Assembly (NCBI GenBank): GCA_032718475.1
Contig: JAUCBJ010008717.1
Span: 1 to 64,000, forward strand
From: Nemertoderma westbladi
Taxonomy: Eukaryota; Xenacoelomorpha; Nemertodermatida; Nemertodermatidae
Direction of reading: 5' to 3'
Length of the DNA stretch: 64,000 nucleotides
Shown piece after piece: positions 35,227-43,340 of this stretch; within the stretch, counting starts at the first letter, position 1; each line of letters opens with the position of its first letter. A program made the position numbers and the translations under genes. The notes beneath the pieces were generated by a model that was not told the origin of the DNA, did no database searches, and worked only from the letters and a program-made list of their open reading frames with translations.

Positions 35227-35395
35227 CTTTTCCCTCTATATTATAAATATTTTATGATTATATATAAAATTTTGTTGTTTTTAAATAATCGAAAATTGTA
35301 GTAGTATTTGTATATACTGTATAACAGTTTGTTGTTGTTGTTGTTGTTGTTGTGTATTGTGGTAATTATTTTCAATTTACTTTTAAATTTGGAAA

Positions 35396-35611
35396 ATGGA
35401 TATTTTAAATGAAAAATGCCCAGTTTGCTATTCTAAGTTATTGCAACAACATCGAGATTATTATAAATGTGAAAATAAACATGCAACTTGCGTACAATGT
35501 ATTGTACAATATTCCGAAATGAATAATTATTGTTCTAAAATTTGTCCTATTTGTCGCGCACCCATATCTAAGTTTAATATAAAGTTGGCAAGATACCAAC
35601 CCTTTTATTAG
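35396..35611 (+). CDS. small RING-like zinc-finger protein, 71 aa
   Basis: The product has paired ligands in RING-like order: C8-x2-C11, C25 and H28/H29 region, C32-x2-C35, then C46 and C50-x2-C53 in CPICRAP, the usual end of a RING finger. Small RING proteins are common in large DNA viruses, where they often act as ubiquitin ligases or as zinc-bound scaffolds; the role here is inferred. A (TTG)n microsatellite lies just upstream. It is the smallest clear gene in the plus block. Confidence 0.65.
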   Translation: MDILNEKCPVCYSKLLQQHRDYYKCENKHATCVQCIVQYSEMNNYCSKICPICRAPISKFNIKLARYQPFY

Positions 35612-36067
35612 AAAGAGCTTCGCAATATAACTTATATTTCTGCGAAAAGTAATGATCCCGGAGATTTATTTACAATATTGGAGAATATTTTTTATAGAAA
35701 CGTAGTACGGCGCTGTCGCTACTATATTCCTTATTTTTTTAGCAGCGAACATAAAAAAATCATAAGCGCGAAATTCTCGGGAAGTGATTTCCAAACCGCC
35801 GATGTTACCTATCATTATTTCGCGTATAAAGATGCTCACCATGCTTGAAATTACATCGGTCTATACTATAATTGGAAATAGCACCTTTTGCTGCGGCGAT
35901 CGTCACATACTGTAGTTGTGGCATATGTTAATTAAATATACAGTACTCTAATATTATTGTAGTTGCATCAATTATTGTTATATACATAGTAATGGTGTTG
36001 GTTTATTGATATTGATATTGATATTATATTATATTGTATTGTTGATATATCTTAATAATAATAATAA
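35612..36067 (+). other. 456-bp gap before the packaging ATPase
   Basis: No open frame of note. The end has ATATTG and AATA microsatellite sequence directly before the ATPase ATG. Confidence 0.5.
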
Positions 36068-36745
36068 ATGGCTGACTTTAATTCAGGCCCATATAATTTA
36101 AACTTTCAAATGGGAACGAGTATGATAATTTCAGGGCCATCTGGCTCCGGAAAGTCAACCTTTGTGGGGAATTTAATTAAACACAAGAATGGCTGCTTCA
36201 ACGAAGCCCCTTTGCGAGTATTGTATTGTTACGGGAGCAATCCCCCGACTATTCCTGGTATTACTCACCTTTACAAAGGTTTGCCTGAAAATATAGATAG
36301 ATTAGTCAATAGTCGAGATTTATTAATTATAGATGATTTGTCAACAGAAACTGAGTCCAGTACAGCATTAACTGTATTGTTTACTAAGGTAGCTCATCAT
36401 TCCAATATATTTATTTGTTTTATAACGCAAAACATGTTTTACGGTGGGAAGCATAACCGCACAAGATCAATTAATAGCCATACTTTAGTATTAATGAAAA
36501 ATCCGAGAGACAGTCTATCGGTTTTAAATTTCGCGAAGCAGATGTTACCAGGGCAGACTAAATTTTTAGTTGATTCCTATCAAGATGCGACAATTGAGCC
36601 ATTTTCACATTTCTTAATTGATTTACGACAGGAAACACCCGAACATTTAAGATTTAGATCTGATATATTTCGTAATCATAATTGTTACATTAAAAATTAC
36701 ACTGACTATAAACGTAGCGAAAATAATAATAATAATGATAAATAA
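36068..36745 (+). CDS. ATP: A32/FtsK-HerA-type genome packaging ATPase, 225 aa
   Basis: Walker A is GPSGSGKST at residues 19-27; Walker B is LLIIDDLS near residue 90. A sensor-like TQN follows in ICFITQNMFYGG near residue 120. This is the short ATPase typical of Polintons and related viruses, which drives genome packaging into the capsid. Length fits the family (about 220-260 aa). The C-terminus is Asn-rich (NNNN) and probably disordered. It sits upstream of the integrase and small structural genes, as is common in Polintons. Confidence 0.9.
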   Translation: MADFNSGPYNLNFQMGTSMIISGPSGSGKSTFVGNLIKHKNGCFNEAPLRVLYCYGSNPPTIPGITHLYKGLPENIDRLVNSRDLLIIDDLSTETESSTALTVLFTKVAHHSNIFICFITQNMFYGGKHNRTRSINSHTLVLMKNPRDSLSVLNFAKQMLPGQTKFLVDSYQDATIEPFSHFLIDLRQETPEHLRFRSDIFRNHNCYIKNYTDYKRSENNNNNDK

Positions 36746-36782
36746 TTAATATTTTGTAACAATTTTCAATAATGTTGCAACA

Positions 36783-37166
36783 ATGAATAGACTTGTGCAG
36801 AAATATCGTAACGAACTGGAATTTCTACGCAGCGCTACCCCTCAACAAAGAACTTATTTTATTAACCATACCGCCAGTAACGAATTAATACGGCTCATTG
36901 TAAATACTGCATTAAATGTTCTAAAAGGTAATGTACAATTGACCCCTCATTCATTTAGAAATATTCGCCGCTATAAGAAGGTATTGAAATCACTCAACCG
37001 TAAGACAAAAAATATATCAAGTTACAGAAAAAAGTTAAGCAATCAATCTGGAGGCATACTACCGTTTCTAATACCTTTACTCGGCATTGGTGCGAAACTA
37101 GCCGCGAGTGCCGGGGCCGCTGCCGCTGGGGCGGCTATTGCGAAAAAAATTAACCGTGGACGGTAG
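36783..37166 (+). CDS. basic protein with C-terminal Ala/Gly hydrophobic segment, 127 aa
   Basis: Residues 1-85 are basic (many Arg/Lys, for example RRYKKVLKSLNRKTKN). Residues about 88-120 form a hydrophobic, Ala/Gly-rich stretch (GGILPFLIPLLGIGAKLAA) followed by a basic end. Proteins of this plan recur next to capsid genes in Polintons; a membrane-active or internal virion role is possible but not shown. The ATG lies 37 bp after the ATPase stop. Confidence 0.7.
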   Translation: MNRLVQKYRNELEFLRSATPQQRTYFINHTASNELIRLIVNTALNVLKGNVQLTPHSFRNIRRYKKVLKSLNRKTKNISSYRKKLSNQSGGILPFLIPLLGIGAKLAASAGAAAAGAAIAKKINRGR

Positions 37167-37172
37167 GTAATA

Positions 37173-37343
37173 ATGGTTAAAACGGGAGTAACATTTAGAA
37201 AATTATATTTAGTATCGAGTAAACCGTTAGCTACTGATTTAAAACCACAAGATATACCTAGAGTAAATACTACAAAAAGAAAACCCTTTAAAACATCAAC
37301 TTCGAAGAAAATAATTAAAAAATTTCAATTGTTCTTACGGTGA
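37173..37343 (+). CDS. 56-aa basic ORF between the hydrophobic protein and the integrase
   Basis: The ATG at 37173 is 6 bp after the preceding stop, and the frame ends TGA at 37341-37343. The product has about 14 Lys/Arg residues and includes KRKPFKTSTSKKIIKKF, which resembles a nuclear-localisation or nucleic-acid-binding tail. Close spacing on both sides supports a real gene, and its small size hides it from length filters. It could be a short core or packaging protein. No homology is claimed. Confidence 0.5.
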   Translation: MVKTGVTFRKLYLVSSKPLATDLKPQDIPRVNTTKRKPFKTSTSKKIIKKFQLFLR

Positions 37344-37379
37344 TGCCCTTTATAAGAGATTTGAATATAAATATTACTT

Positions 37380-38435
37380 GTGGTTGTCGAAAAGATGCCT
37401 CGCAAGATGAAACCGATTTTAAGCCGAAGCTTAGACAAAAAACTGTTAAGAATTTATTTAGATCCTTCATCCCCTGCAGGATTTGCAAGTGTTGCAAAAT
37501 TAGCAAAAGCTGCAAACATCAAACCGACGCAAGCCCAGAAATGGTTGAGCGGACAAAAGACATACACCCTTCACGCTCCACGTAGACAACATTATCCAAC
37601 ATCTAAAATATTTACGGGAGGCATAAAAGATATATATATGATAGATCTGGTGGATATGCAGCAATATAAGTCACAAAATAATAATTATAACTATATATTA
37701 ACATGCATTGATGCCTTCAGTCGGCTTGCTTTTGGCTATGCTATGAAAACAAAAAAGGGTGATGAAATTATTAGTATATTGCAAAAAATATTCCAGAAAG
37801 GAAAACCAAACAGAATCGCCACTGATCAAGGGTCTGAGTTTCTAAATAAATCTGTAAGGAAATATTTAGATACGTTAGGTATACAGTATTACGTAATGTA
37901 CTCTGTGAATAAGGCGGCTATTGTTGAGAGATTCAATCGCACATTAAAAACAAAGATGTTCAAAATTTTCACCCAGAGGGGAAATAATATTTGGATAAAA
38001 ATTTTACCTAAGCTTATCTCGGCTTATAATAGGTCGTATCATAGGACAATAAAAATGACTCCCATTGAAGTTAATAAATTTAATGAAACTGAATTAATGA
38101 ATAGATTATATGGGAAATATAGACAGATAAATCACAAGAAAATAAAATTTAAAGTTGGAGATACAGTACGATTATCTATTGCTCGTACTGCTTTTGCTAA
38201 AGGCTATCGAGAACAATGGACACGTGAATTATTTATTATTCATCGGGTTAGGTTGGATAGAGTACCAGCGGTAATGTTCGATATTAAGGACAGCACCGGA
38301 GCTATAATAAAGGGCTCATTTTATTCTCACGAACTCCAAAAGGTTCACCCGAATAGTAATATTTATCTAGCAATTGACAAAAAAATATTGGCAAACTTAA
38401 AGAACGTGTACGCAATGGGAAGAAAGAATATTTAG
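37380..38435 (+). CDS. INT: Polinton integrase (RVE family, DDE) with C-terminal SH3-like domain, 351 aa
   Basis: The catalytic core shows IDLVDMQQ (D89 region), ATDQGSEFLN (D149) and AAIVERFNRT (E183), the D,D,E triad of retroviral-type integrases. The N-terminal 75 residues hold a basic helical segment. The C-terminal part has FKVGDTVRLS, FAKGYREQWTRELF and a GSFYSHELQKV ending, the SH3-like domain typical of Polinton integrases. The frame from 37380 uses a non-ATG first codon; the ATG at 37395 (MPRKMKP) is the more likely start. It would join element ends to host DNA. Confidence 0.93.
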   Translation: MVVEKMPRKMKPILSRSLDKKLLRIYLDPSSPAGFASVAKLAKAANIKPTQAQKWLSGQKTYTLHAPRRQHYPTSKIFTGGIKDIYMIDLVDMQQYKSQNNNYNYILTCIDAFSRLAFGYAMKTKKGDEIISILQKIFQKGKPNRIATDQGSEFLNKSVRKYLDTLGIQYYVMYSVNKAAIVERFNRTLKTKMFKIFTQRGNNIWIKILPKLISAYNRSYHRTIKMTPIEVNKFNETELMNRLYGKYRQINHKKIKFKVGDTVRLSIARTAFAKGYREQWTRELFIIHRVRLDRVPAVMFDIKDSTGAIIKGSFYSHELQKVHPNSNIYLAIDKKILANLKNVYAMGRKNI

Positions 38436-38724
38436 TCCGATTCATCGGATCCAAGAAACAGTCCTGGGTACAGCATATTAAATAAGCTTAGGTTTATACT
38501 GTATATTAATTCATTTTGGTCGCATATGACCGTAATTAATCAATATTAACTCGAATGATATTACTATACTATATAGTTCATCCGCTTTAAATAAAGCCAA
38601 TAAAATATTGATCCCTAGCATATACTGTAGAAGATGCGGCGATGAACGTGGTCACAGATGTCTATAATTTAACATTATACTGTATGTACAAAGGAGTCAA
38701 GTAGAGAGAGAGCAAGCTTAAATA
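38436..38724 (+). other. spacer with probable promoter for the capsid gene cluster
   Basis: No gene. This is the largest gap between the integrase and the tightly packed cluster 38725-42714, so a promoter here could serve several genes. It has several TA-rich motifs (for example TATACTGTATATTAA near 38491 and CTATATAGTTC near 38571). Confidence 0.35.
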
Positions 38725-39597
38725 ATGGCCACAGATACATATATCACTCTACTGTCAGATAGCTCATTGAACATTTATCCCAATAATAATCCTAGTGAGT
38801 TTACTGTTGATTTAGCCGAAGAATTATATATTGGTCCAAATGCCAAAGTTGGAATTGCCGAACTTCAATATCAAGCAACATATAGTAATATTACGCTGCA
38901 AACTCAAATCTCGCTGTCAATCGGCGTCGATGCAAAAGATGCTAAATTATATAGTTTATTTCCTGGTATGCATAACTCTATTCAAGTGATTATTGATGAT
39001 ATAAATAAACTGTTTAATTCTGAAGCGAAATATAGAGATTTTGAATTCATTTTTAATACAAATAATTCTAGAATTAAATTTAAATTTCCTAAAAAGTTGA
39101 AAAAAATACAATTAAGTCTACGCGGTGATTTAATACAAATTCTAGGCTTAAATCCGTTATTGGATCGGAATCATCTGGATATTCCGAATTGGGATATATA
39201 CAGTACCACTACAGTAGATGAATTAAGCAATATAGAACAGCCGATATTAATTTTAAATTATAGTGGACCAAAAATTTCAGAAATTGGCATTTTAGATTTT
39301 CCAGCTCCCACAAATATAACACGTAATAAAGACACTATCTTTATATACACAGATATTATTAAGAGCTCATTTGTTGGTGACGCTTTAGCTCCGCTCTTAA
39401 GAACCTGCCCTTTATCGCAATTAAATCGAAAATATATTAATCACGAATACGAGAGCATTTGCTATTTCCCATTGTTGAATAAAAAACTAAAAACAATCTT
39501 AATTACTTTACGTGACGGCCAGGGGCAACTAATTAACTTCAGCGGAGGTCGCACTGTTGTAACACTTAAGTTAATACGGGGTGGCGGCGATGGATGA
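38725..39597 (+). CDS. penton-like (minor capsid) protein 1, 290 aa
   Basis: It begins YITLLSDSSLNIYPNNNPSEF and later has VGIAELQYQ; its last 60 residues run INHEYESICYFPLL...ILITLRDGQGQLINFSGG...VTLKL. This is the plan of the Polinton minor-capsid (penton-type, jelly-roll) family as I know it, whose members begin with a short strand plus a P.N..S.F motif and end with a 'D..G..INF..G' strand pair. The next gene (39590-40435) shares the same plan, so the two look like tandem paralogues. Its stop overlaps the next ATG (ATGGATGA, 8 nt). Confidence 0.7.
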   Translation: MATDTYITLLSDSSLNIYPNNNPSEFTVDLAEELYIGPNAKVGIAELQYQATYSNITLQTQISLSIGVDAKDAKLYSLFPGMHNSIQVIIDDINKLFNSEAKYRDFEFIFNTNNSRIKFKFPKKLKKIQLSLRGDLIQILGLNPLLDRNHLDIPNWDIYSTTTVDELSNIEQPILILNYSGPKISEIGILDFPAPTNITRNKDTIFIYTDIIKSSFVGDALAPLLRTCPLSQLNRKYINHEYESICYFPLLNKKLKTILITLRDGQGQLINFSGGRTVVTLKLIRGGGDG

Positions 39598-40435
39598 ATT
39601 CTACGTAAGGCTGCCAAGTAACTCCTGCCCAATTGATTTTCCCCGCAATAGCGCTAGTAATTATCAGATAAATTTCCACGGCGCCTTACCTATAAACCCA
39701 AACGAAAACTGGGTGGTAGGTATAAAAAGTATATTTTACTTAGCAACGTTGCCGTCCATGTATAACAATGTAGAGAATGTTATTTTATTAAAAAAAGGGA
39801 AAAAAATTTTTGAGGATACACTTCCATCTGGTTTATTCTACAGTATCAACGACATTATAGATTATTTTAACACGGGGACATTGAAAGATAAATTACAAAT
39901 AGTTGAAAATACTCAGCAAAATAGATTGCAATTTATTTTAGGGAAAACTGTGCGAGAGTTATTTATAGGTCAACAATTAGCCTATTATTTTGGAATTACT
40001 GAAAATAATCTCGGCGCGAATTTAAATCCAAATTTTAAAATTATTTTGAAGACGAAAAATAATATAAAGGGTTATTTAATAAAGGTTATCGGAAATGGAG
40101 AAAAAGCTTACCAGATGGTATTTTTATGCCCTCAACCACCCAACTCTATTCCAGAACCTAAATCGAACATGTACGTGACTACTAATATAATTGAAAATCA
40201 ATATATTAACGACTTTGGTTTAGCTTTACTTCGTCGTGTTGCGATACCTGATGATGTGAAATATGGTAGCGTAATAAATAAAGAATTTGCCAAGGATACA
40301 ATTCATTATATCCCTGTAAAAAAATCATATAAGATAACATACATTCATATTGAAATAACAGACAAAGAAGGAAAAGATTTGAATTTTGAATACGGCACAA
40401 CTTGTATTACCTTACACTTTAAACATATAAATTAA
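39590..40435 (+). CDS. penton-like (minor capsid) protein 2, 281 aa
   Basis: The ATG at 39590 is preferred over an upstream GTG because it lies inside the stop of the previous gene (8-nt overlap). The start FYVRLPSNSC, the VVGIKSIFY segment and the end INKEF...IHIEITDKEGKDLNFEYG...ITLHF parallel the preceding protein block by block. I place it in the Polinton penton/minor-capsid family by that pattern. Two versions could occupy different positions (vertex base and spike, or a hetero-oligomeric penton); this is inference. Confidence 0.7.
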   Translation: MDEFYVRLPSNSCPIDFPRNSASNYQINFHGALPINPNENWVVGIKSIFYLATLPSMYNNVENVILLKKGKKIFEDTLPSGLFYSINDIIDYFNTGTLKDKLQIVENTQQNRLQFILGKTVRELFIGQQLAYYFGITENNLGANLNPNFKIILKTKNNIKGYLIKVIGNGEKAYQMVFLCPQPPNSIPEPKSNMYVTTNIIENQYINDFGLALLRRVAIPDDVKYGSVINKEFAKDTIHYIPVKKSYKITYIHIEITDKEGKDLNFEYGTTCITLHFKHIN

Positions 40436-40436
40436 A

Positions 40437-40997
40437 ATGGATTCCGATTTATTTCAAAGATACAGTAAACCACAATATGGGGGATCAGACTCTAATCTTG
40501 CTGTTTTTAAAGGGGGAAGAAGTACCAGAGGTTCGACTCAAGTTCCCGTTTTTCGAGGTGGTTCATATATTGACCCTTACGGTCAACAAATTGGCACATT
40601 TGGTCCAAACTTAAAACAACGTCGTTTTCAGCGTTATCGTAGAGGTATGCAGGCAAATCAACACGGAGAAGGTATATTTACAGACGCTTTATCGACATTG
40701 AAAAAATTTGGTAAGCCATTAGCTAAAAAAGTTTTACAGAAAGCTTTACCATTTACCACAAAATTTATGAGACAACACGTAATACCAAAAGGTAAGCGGG
40801 TCTTACATCAGCAGGCTAATACGGTTATTAATAAAGCATTAAATAAAATGAAACCGTCAACAAGGTCGGTTGTAGAAAAAGTTTATAGAGATTTAAAGCG
40901 ACCCGCTAGACCAATGTCTATGAACATACATCATCGACGTAGTAAAAAGAGAAATATAAAAGGTAAACTGAAACACTGCGAAAAAAGTATTTTTTAA
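40437..40997 (+). CDS. basic core/minor virion protein, 186 aa
   Basis: The ATG is 1 nt after the previous stop. The protein is strongly basic, with Gly-rich N-terminal repeats (FKGGRS, FRGGSY), a helical middle (GIFTDALSTLKKFGKPLAKKVLQKA) and a basic C-terminus (HHRRSKKRNIKGK). Similar small basic proteins lie beside capsid genes in Polintons and in adenoviruses, where they condense DNA or link it to the shell. The role is inferred from composition and position. Confidence 0.65.
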   Translation: MDSDLFQRYSKPQYGGSDSNLAVFKGGRSTRGSTQVPVFRGGSYIDPYGQQIGTFGPNLKQRRFQRYRRGMQANQHGEGIFTDALSTLKKFGKPLAKKVLQKALPFTTKFMRQHVIPKGKRVLHQQANTVINKALNKMKPSTRSVVEKVYRDLKRPARPMSMNIHHRRSKKRNIKGKLKHCEKSIF

Positions 40998-40999
40998 TA

Positions 41000-42259
41000 A
41001 TGTCAATTATTAAGGAATTAGATTTATTTTCTACACAGCCAATACAGACTGAATTTAAAGCAAAACATTATGAAACAATTTACCCCGTATCTAATCTCAG
41101 AAGTGAATCTAGGGAGGTCACCTTCCTTGTACCCAGATCCAATGAATTCTATACGAAACTGCAAGACGCGTTATTAATTACAAAATGTACAGTACGTTGG
41201 GATAGACGACTTGAAAACTCCCATATTTATATGCTGAATTACCCAGCTGAAACTATGTGGAGTGATATTAAAATAGACCTTAATGAGAAGCAGGTTGAAA
41301 ATAGCAATAACCATTATTTCTACAAGTCGTACTTATCCAATTTATTATTTACAACTTACGAGGATAAAAATGGGCTACTGGGTGCTGGTGGCTTTCATCA
41401 ACCTTTATCTGAACATGGAAATGAAATTGATCCCGGCGCGCATCCTATTGGCGAGGCCTTTAGTAAACAAATGCAATTTGTAAGCGGATTGACGATTGAT
41501 TTTGATACTGAAACTAAAATAATACAACCTGGGTATGATTTAAGAATGCATTTTAGAAAAGTATCAAATTCGTTTATTTTTAAAATCACACCAAACGCAA
41601 ACGCCGTGACAAATCTTCGACTAGAATTAGATGAAATAAAAATTCTAATCCCTAGAATGGAGGTTAATCCGGTAATAGAAAGCAGTCACCTAAAAGGTTT
41701 AGAGAGCTACGATATTGAATATCAATTTCAAAAGAAAGAGGTAACTACATTTACTATTCCAGCTCAAACCACAAATTACACTCAAACAAACATATTTGAT
41801 GGTAAAAAACCCAAATTAGTTATTATTGGCTTCATAACAAATAACGCTTATTCGGGAGAATTAATTAGCAATCCCTTGAAATTTGAACATTTTAACCTTA
41901 GACGCGCGGAACTGATTGTAGACGGTCTTCCAGTAGGAGGTGTAATATACGAACCTAATTTTACAGATGGAACATATATTTTTGAGTATACTCAATTAAT
42001 GAAGAACATTAATACATATATTAACGGTTATGGGGGTAATAATATAGACCATGAAACCTACTTAGGTAATTGTCCCATCCTATCCTGGGACCTAACCGCT
42101 GACGGGTACGTTAGAGATCCGCAACCGTCGATATATACTAATGGTCAATTAAAATTAAGATTTGCCGAACCGTTGGTTGAAACCGTAAATGTAATCGTTT
42201 TTAATATTTATGATCAATCATTAAGTTTAAATAGCAGGAAAGAAATACATATCGATTAA
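41000..42259 (+). CDS. probable major capsid protein (F54H12.2-like family), 419 aa
   Basis: The ATG is 2 nt after the previous stop. The N-terminus (ELDLF...PIQT, PVSNL, FLVP) and the following beta-rich body match a family widespread in invertebrate genomes under the name 'F54H12.2-like', which I connect with Polinton capsid genes. No signal peptide or membrane segment is seen. Beta content and position immediately before the maturation protease fit a jelly-roll capsid protein. It is shorter than the ~600-residue hexons of some relatives, so a different capsid role cannot be excluded. Confidence 0.7.
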   Translation: MSIIKELDLFSTQPIQTEFKAKHYETIYPVSNLRSESREVTFLVPRSNEFYTKLQDALLITKCTVRWDRRLENSHIYMLNYPAETMWSDIKIDLNEKQVENSNNHYFYKSYLSNLLFTTYEDKNGLLGAGGFHQPLSEHGNEIDPGAHPIGEAFSKQMQFVSGLTIDFDTETKIIQPGYDLRMHFRKVSNSFIFKITPNANAVTNLRLELDEIKILIPRMEVNPVIESSHLKGLESYDIEYQFQKKEVTTFTIPAQTTNYTQTNIFDGKKPKLVIIGFITNNAYSGELISNPLKFEHFNLRRAELIVDGLPVGGVIYEPNFTDGTYIFEYTQLMKNINTYINGYGGNNIDHETYLGNCPILSWDLTADGYVRDPQPSIYTNGQLKLRFAEPLVETVNVIVFNIYDQSLSLNSRKEIHID

Positions 42260-42261
42260 GT

Positions 42262-42714
42262 ATGTTATCTACAGAGGACCTTGATATGTTTCCAGTGGGT
42301 GGTCACTATTTGGGCGCGTTTCCAGCTAACAAATTACCTAAATTAGATAATAATAAGCGGCGGGATTATGGCTTGATAGTAAATACTGATAAACAGCATC
42401 TACCTGGGATTCATTGGATCGCTATATATATACGAGATAATGAGGCAGAAGTATTTGATTCGTTTGGACCAAAATATCCAAACAGATGCATCGAAAAATG
42501 GCTTGAGAAAAATTCCGCAAGGTGGCGTACTACACGCAAACAATTTCAAGACCCTAGACGGACCACATGCGGCCTGTACTGTCTCTATTACTTAGTAAAT
42601 CGTATTCACACAATCTATCCAATGAGGGCGTTTACAAATAATGTGGAAATCAATGAAATTATATTATATAAATGGCTTGTTAATTATTATAAATTAAACC
42701 AACAAACTTTGTAA
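42262..42714 (+). CDS. PRO: adenain-like cysteine protease, 150 aa
   Basis: Catalytic residues are in the adenain/Ulp1 (C5/C48) order: H51 in GIHWIAIYI, D66 in VFDSFG, Q96 before the nucleophile, and C103 in TTCGLYCLYYL. In adenoviruses and Polintons this enzyme matures capsid precursors. Its length is compact and complete for the family, and it follows the probable major capsid gene by 2 nt. Confidence 0.92.
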   Translation: MLSTEDLDMFPVGGHYLGAFPANKLPKLDNNKRRDYGLIVNTDKQHLPGIHWIAIYIRDNEAEVFDSFGPKYPNRCIEKWLEKNSARWRTTRKQFQDPRRTTCGLYCLYYLVNRIHTIYPMRAFTNNVEINEIILYKWLVNYYKLNQQTL

Positions 42715-42749
42715 TTAATCATTTAGCTTGTTTTTGTTTATCAAATAAA

Positions 42750-43340
42750 ATGGATAATATTATTTTTGTTGATTTTCAATATTATAAGATAGACAATAAG
42801 GAGTATCCGGTAGTATTTAAAGAATTTGCAATATACGATTCTAATTACACCAAAACTAATGTAAAGACGTTTTTAATTAAAGGCCCCCCTAATATTAAGT
42901 TATCAGCTTTAGATACAGCTCACGTAAACAATTTACGAGATATGGGTTCTCACTTGCCCTGGGACTACGGAGACATTTCTCAAGATGACTTTATAAAATA
43001 TATGAAGAGACATTTAAAATATAAAAAAAACATTTATGTATTTGGGTTGATGAAGCGGGCAATATTAGTTTCCCAACTCGATGTTCTCGAGCCAAATTCG
43101 GTGGAGAAATTGGGAATATATAAGCAATATCACGATTATTTAACACCTTGTCGATTTCACGATCGAATCACTACAGTATGCGCGTTCCACTTAAACATAA
43201 GGGATAACTGTCTGCGATACTGCTCAGCAAAACGTGTTGGTTGGTTTGAGGCTCTACACTTTTTCTTGAGAAAGCGTTTAACTGCGACTGATGTCGATGA
43301 TAAACAGAAAGAAGTAACTGCGGTGGAAGATGTACTGTAG
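42750..43340 (+). CDS. uncharacterised protein of a family shared by Polintons and insect genomes, 196 aa
   Basis: It starts FVDFQYYKID...VFKEFAIYD and has DYGDISQDDFIKYM, IYVFGLMKRAILVSQL and a Cys/His pair (CAFHLN). I recall related proteins (a 'VD-Q-F ... KE-a-i ... YVKG-eK' pattern) from insect and element genomes. The acidic start D8 and later residues suggest an RNase H-like exonuclease fold (DEDD), but the full acidic set is not certain. Last gene of the + block, 35 nt after the protease. Confidence 0.6.
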   Translation: MDNIIFVDFQYYKIDNKEYPVVFKEFAIYDSNYTKTNVKTFLIKGPPNIKLSALDTAHVNNLRDMGSHLPWDYGDISQDDFIKYMKRHLKYKKNIYVFGLMKRAILVSQLDVLEPNSVEKLGIYKQYHDYLTPCRFHDRITTVCAFHLNIRDNCLRYCSAKRVGWFEALHFFLRKRLTATDVDDKQKEVTAVEDVL

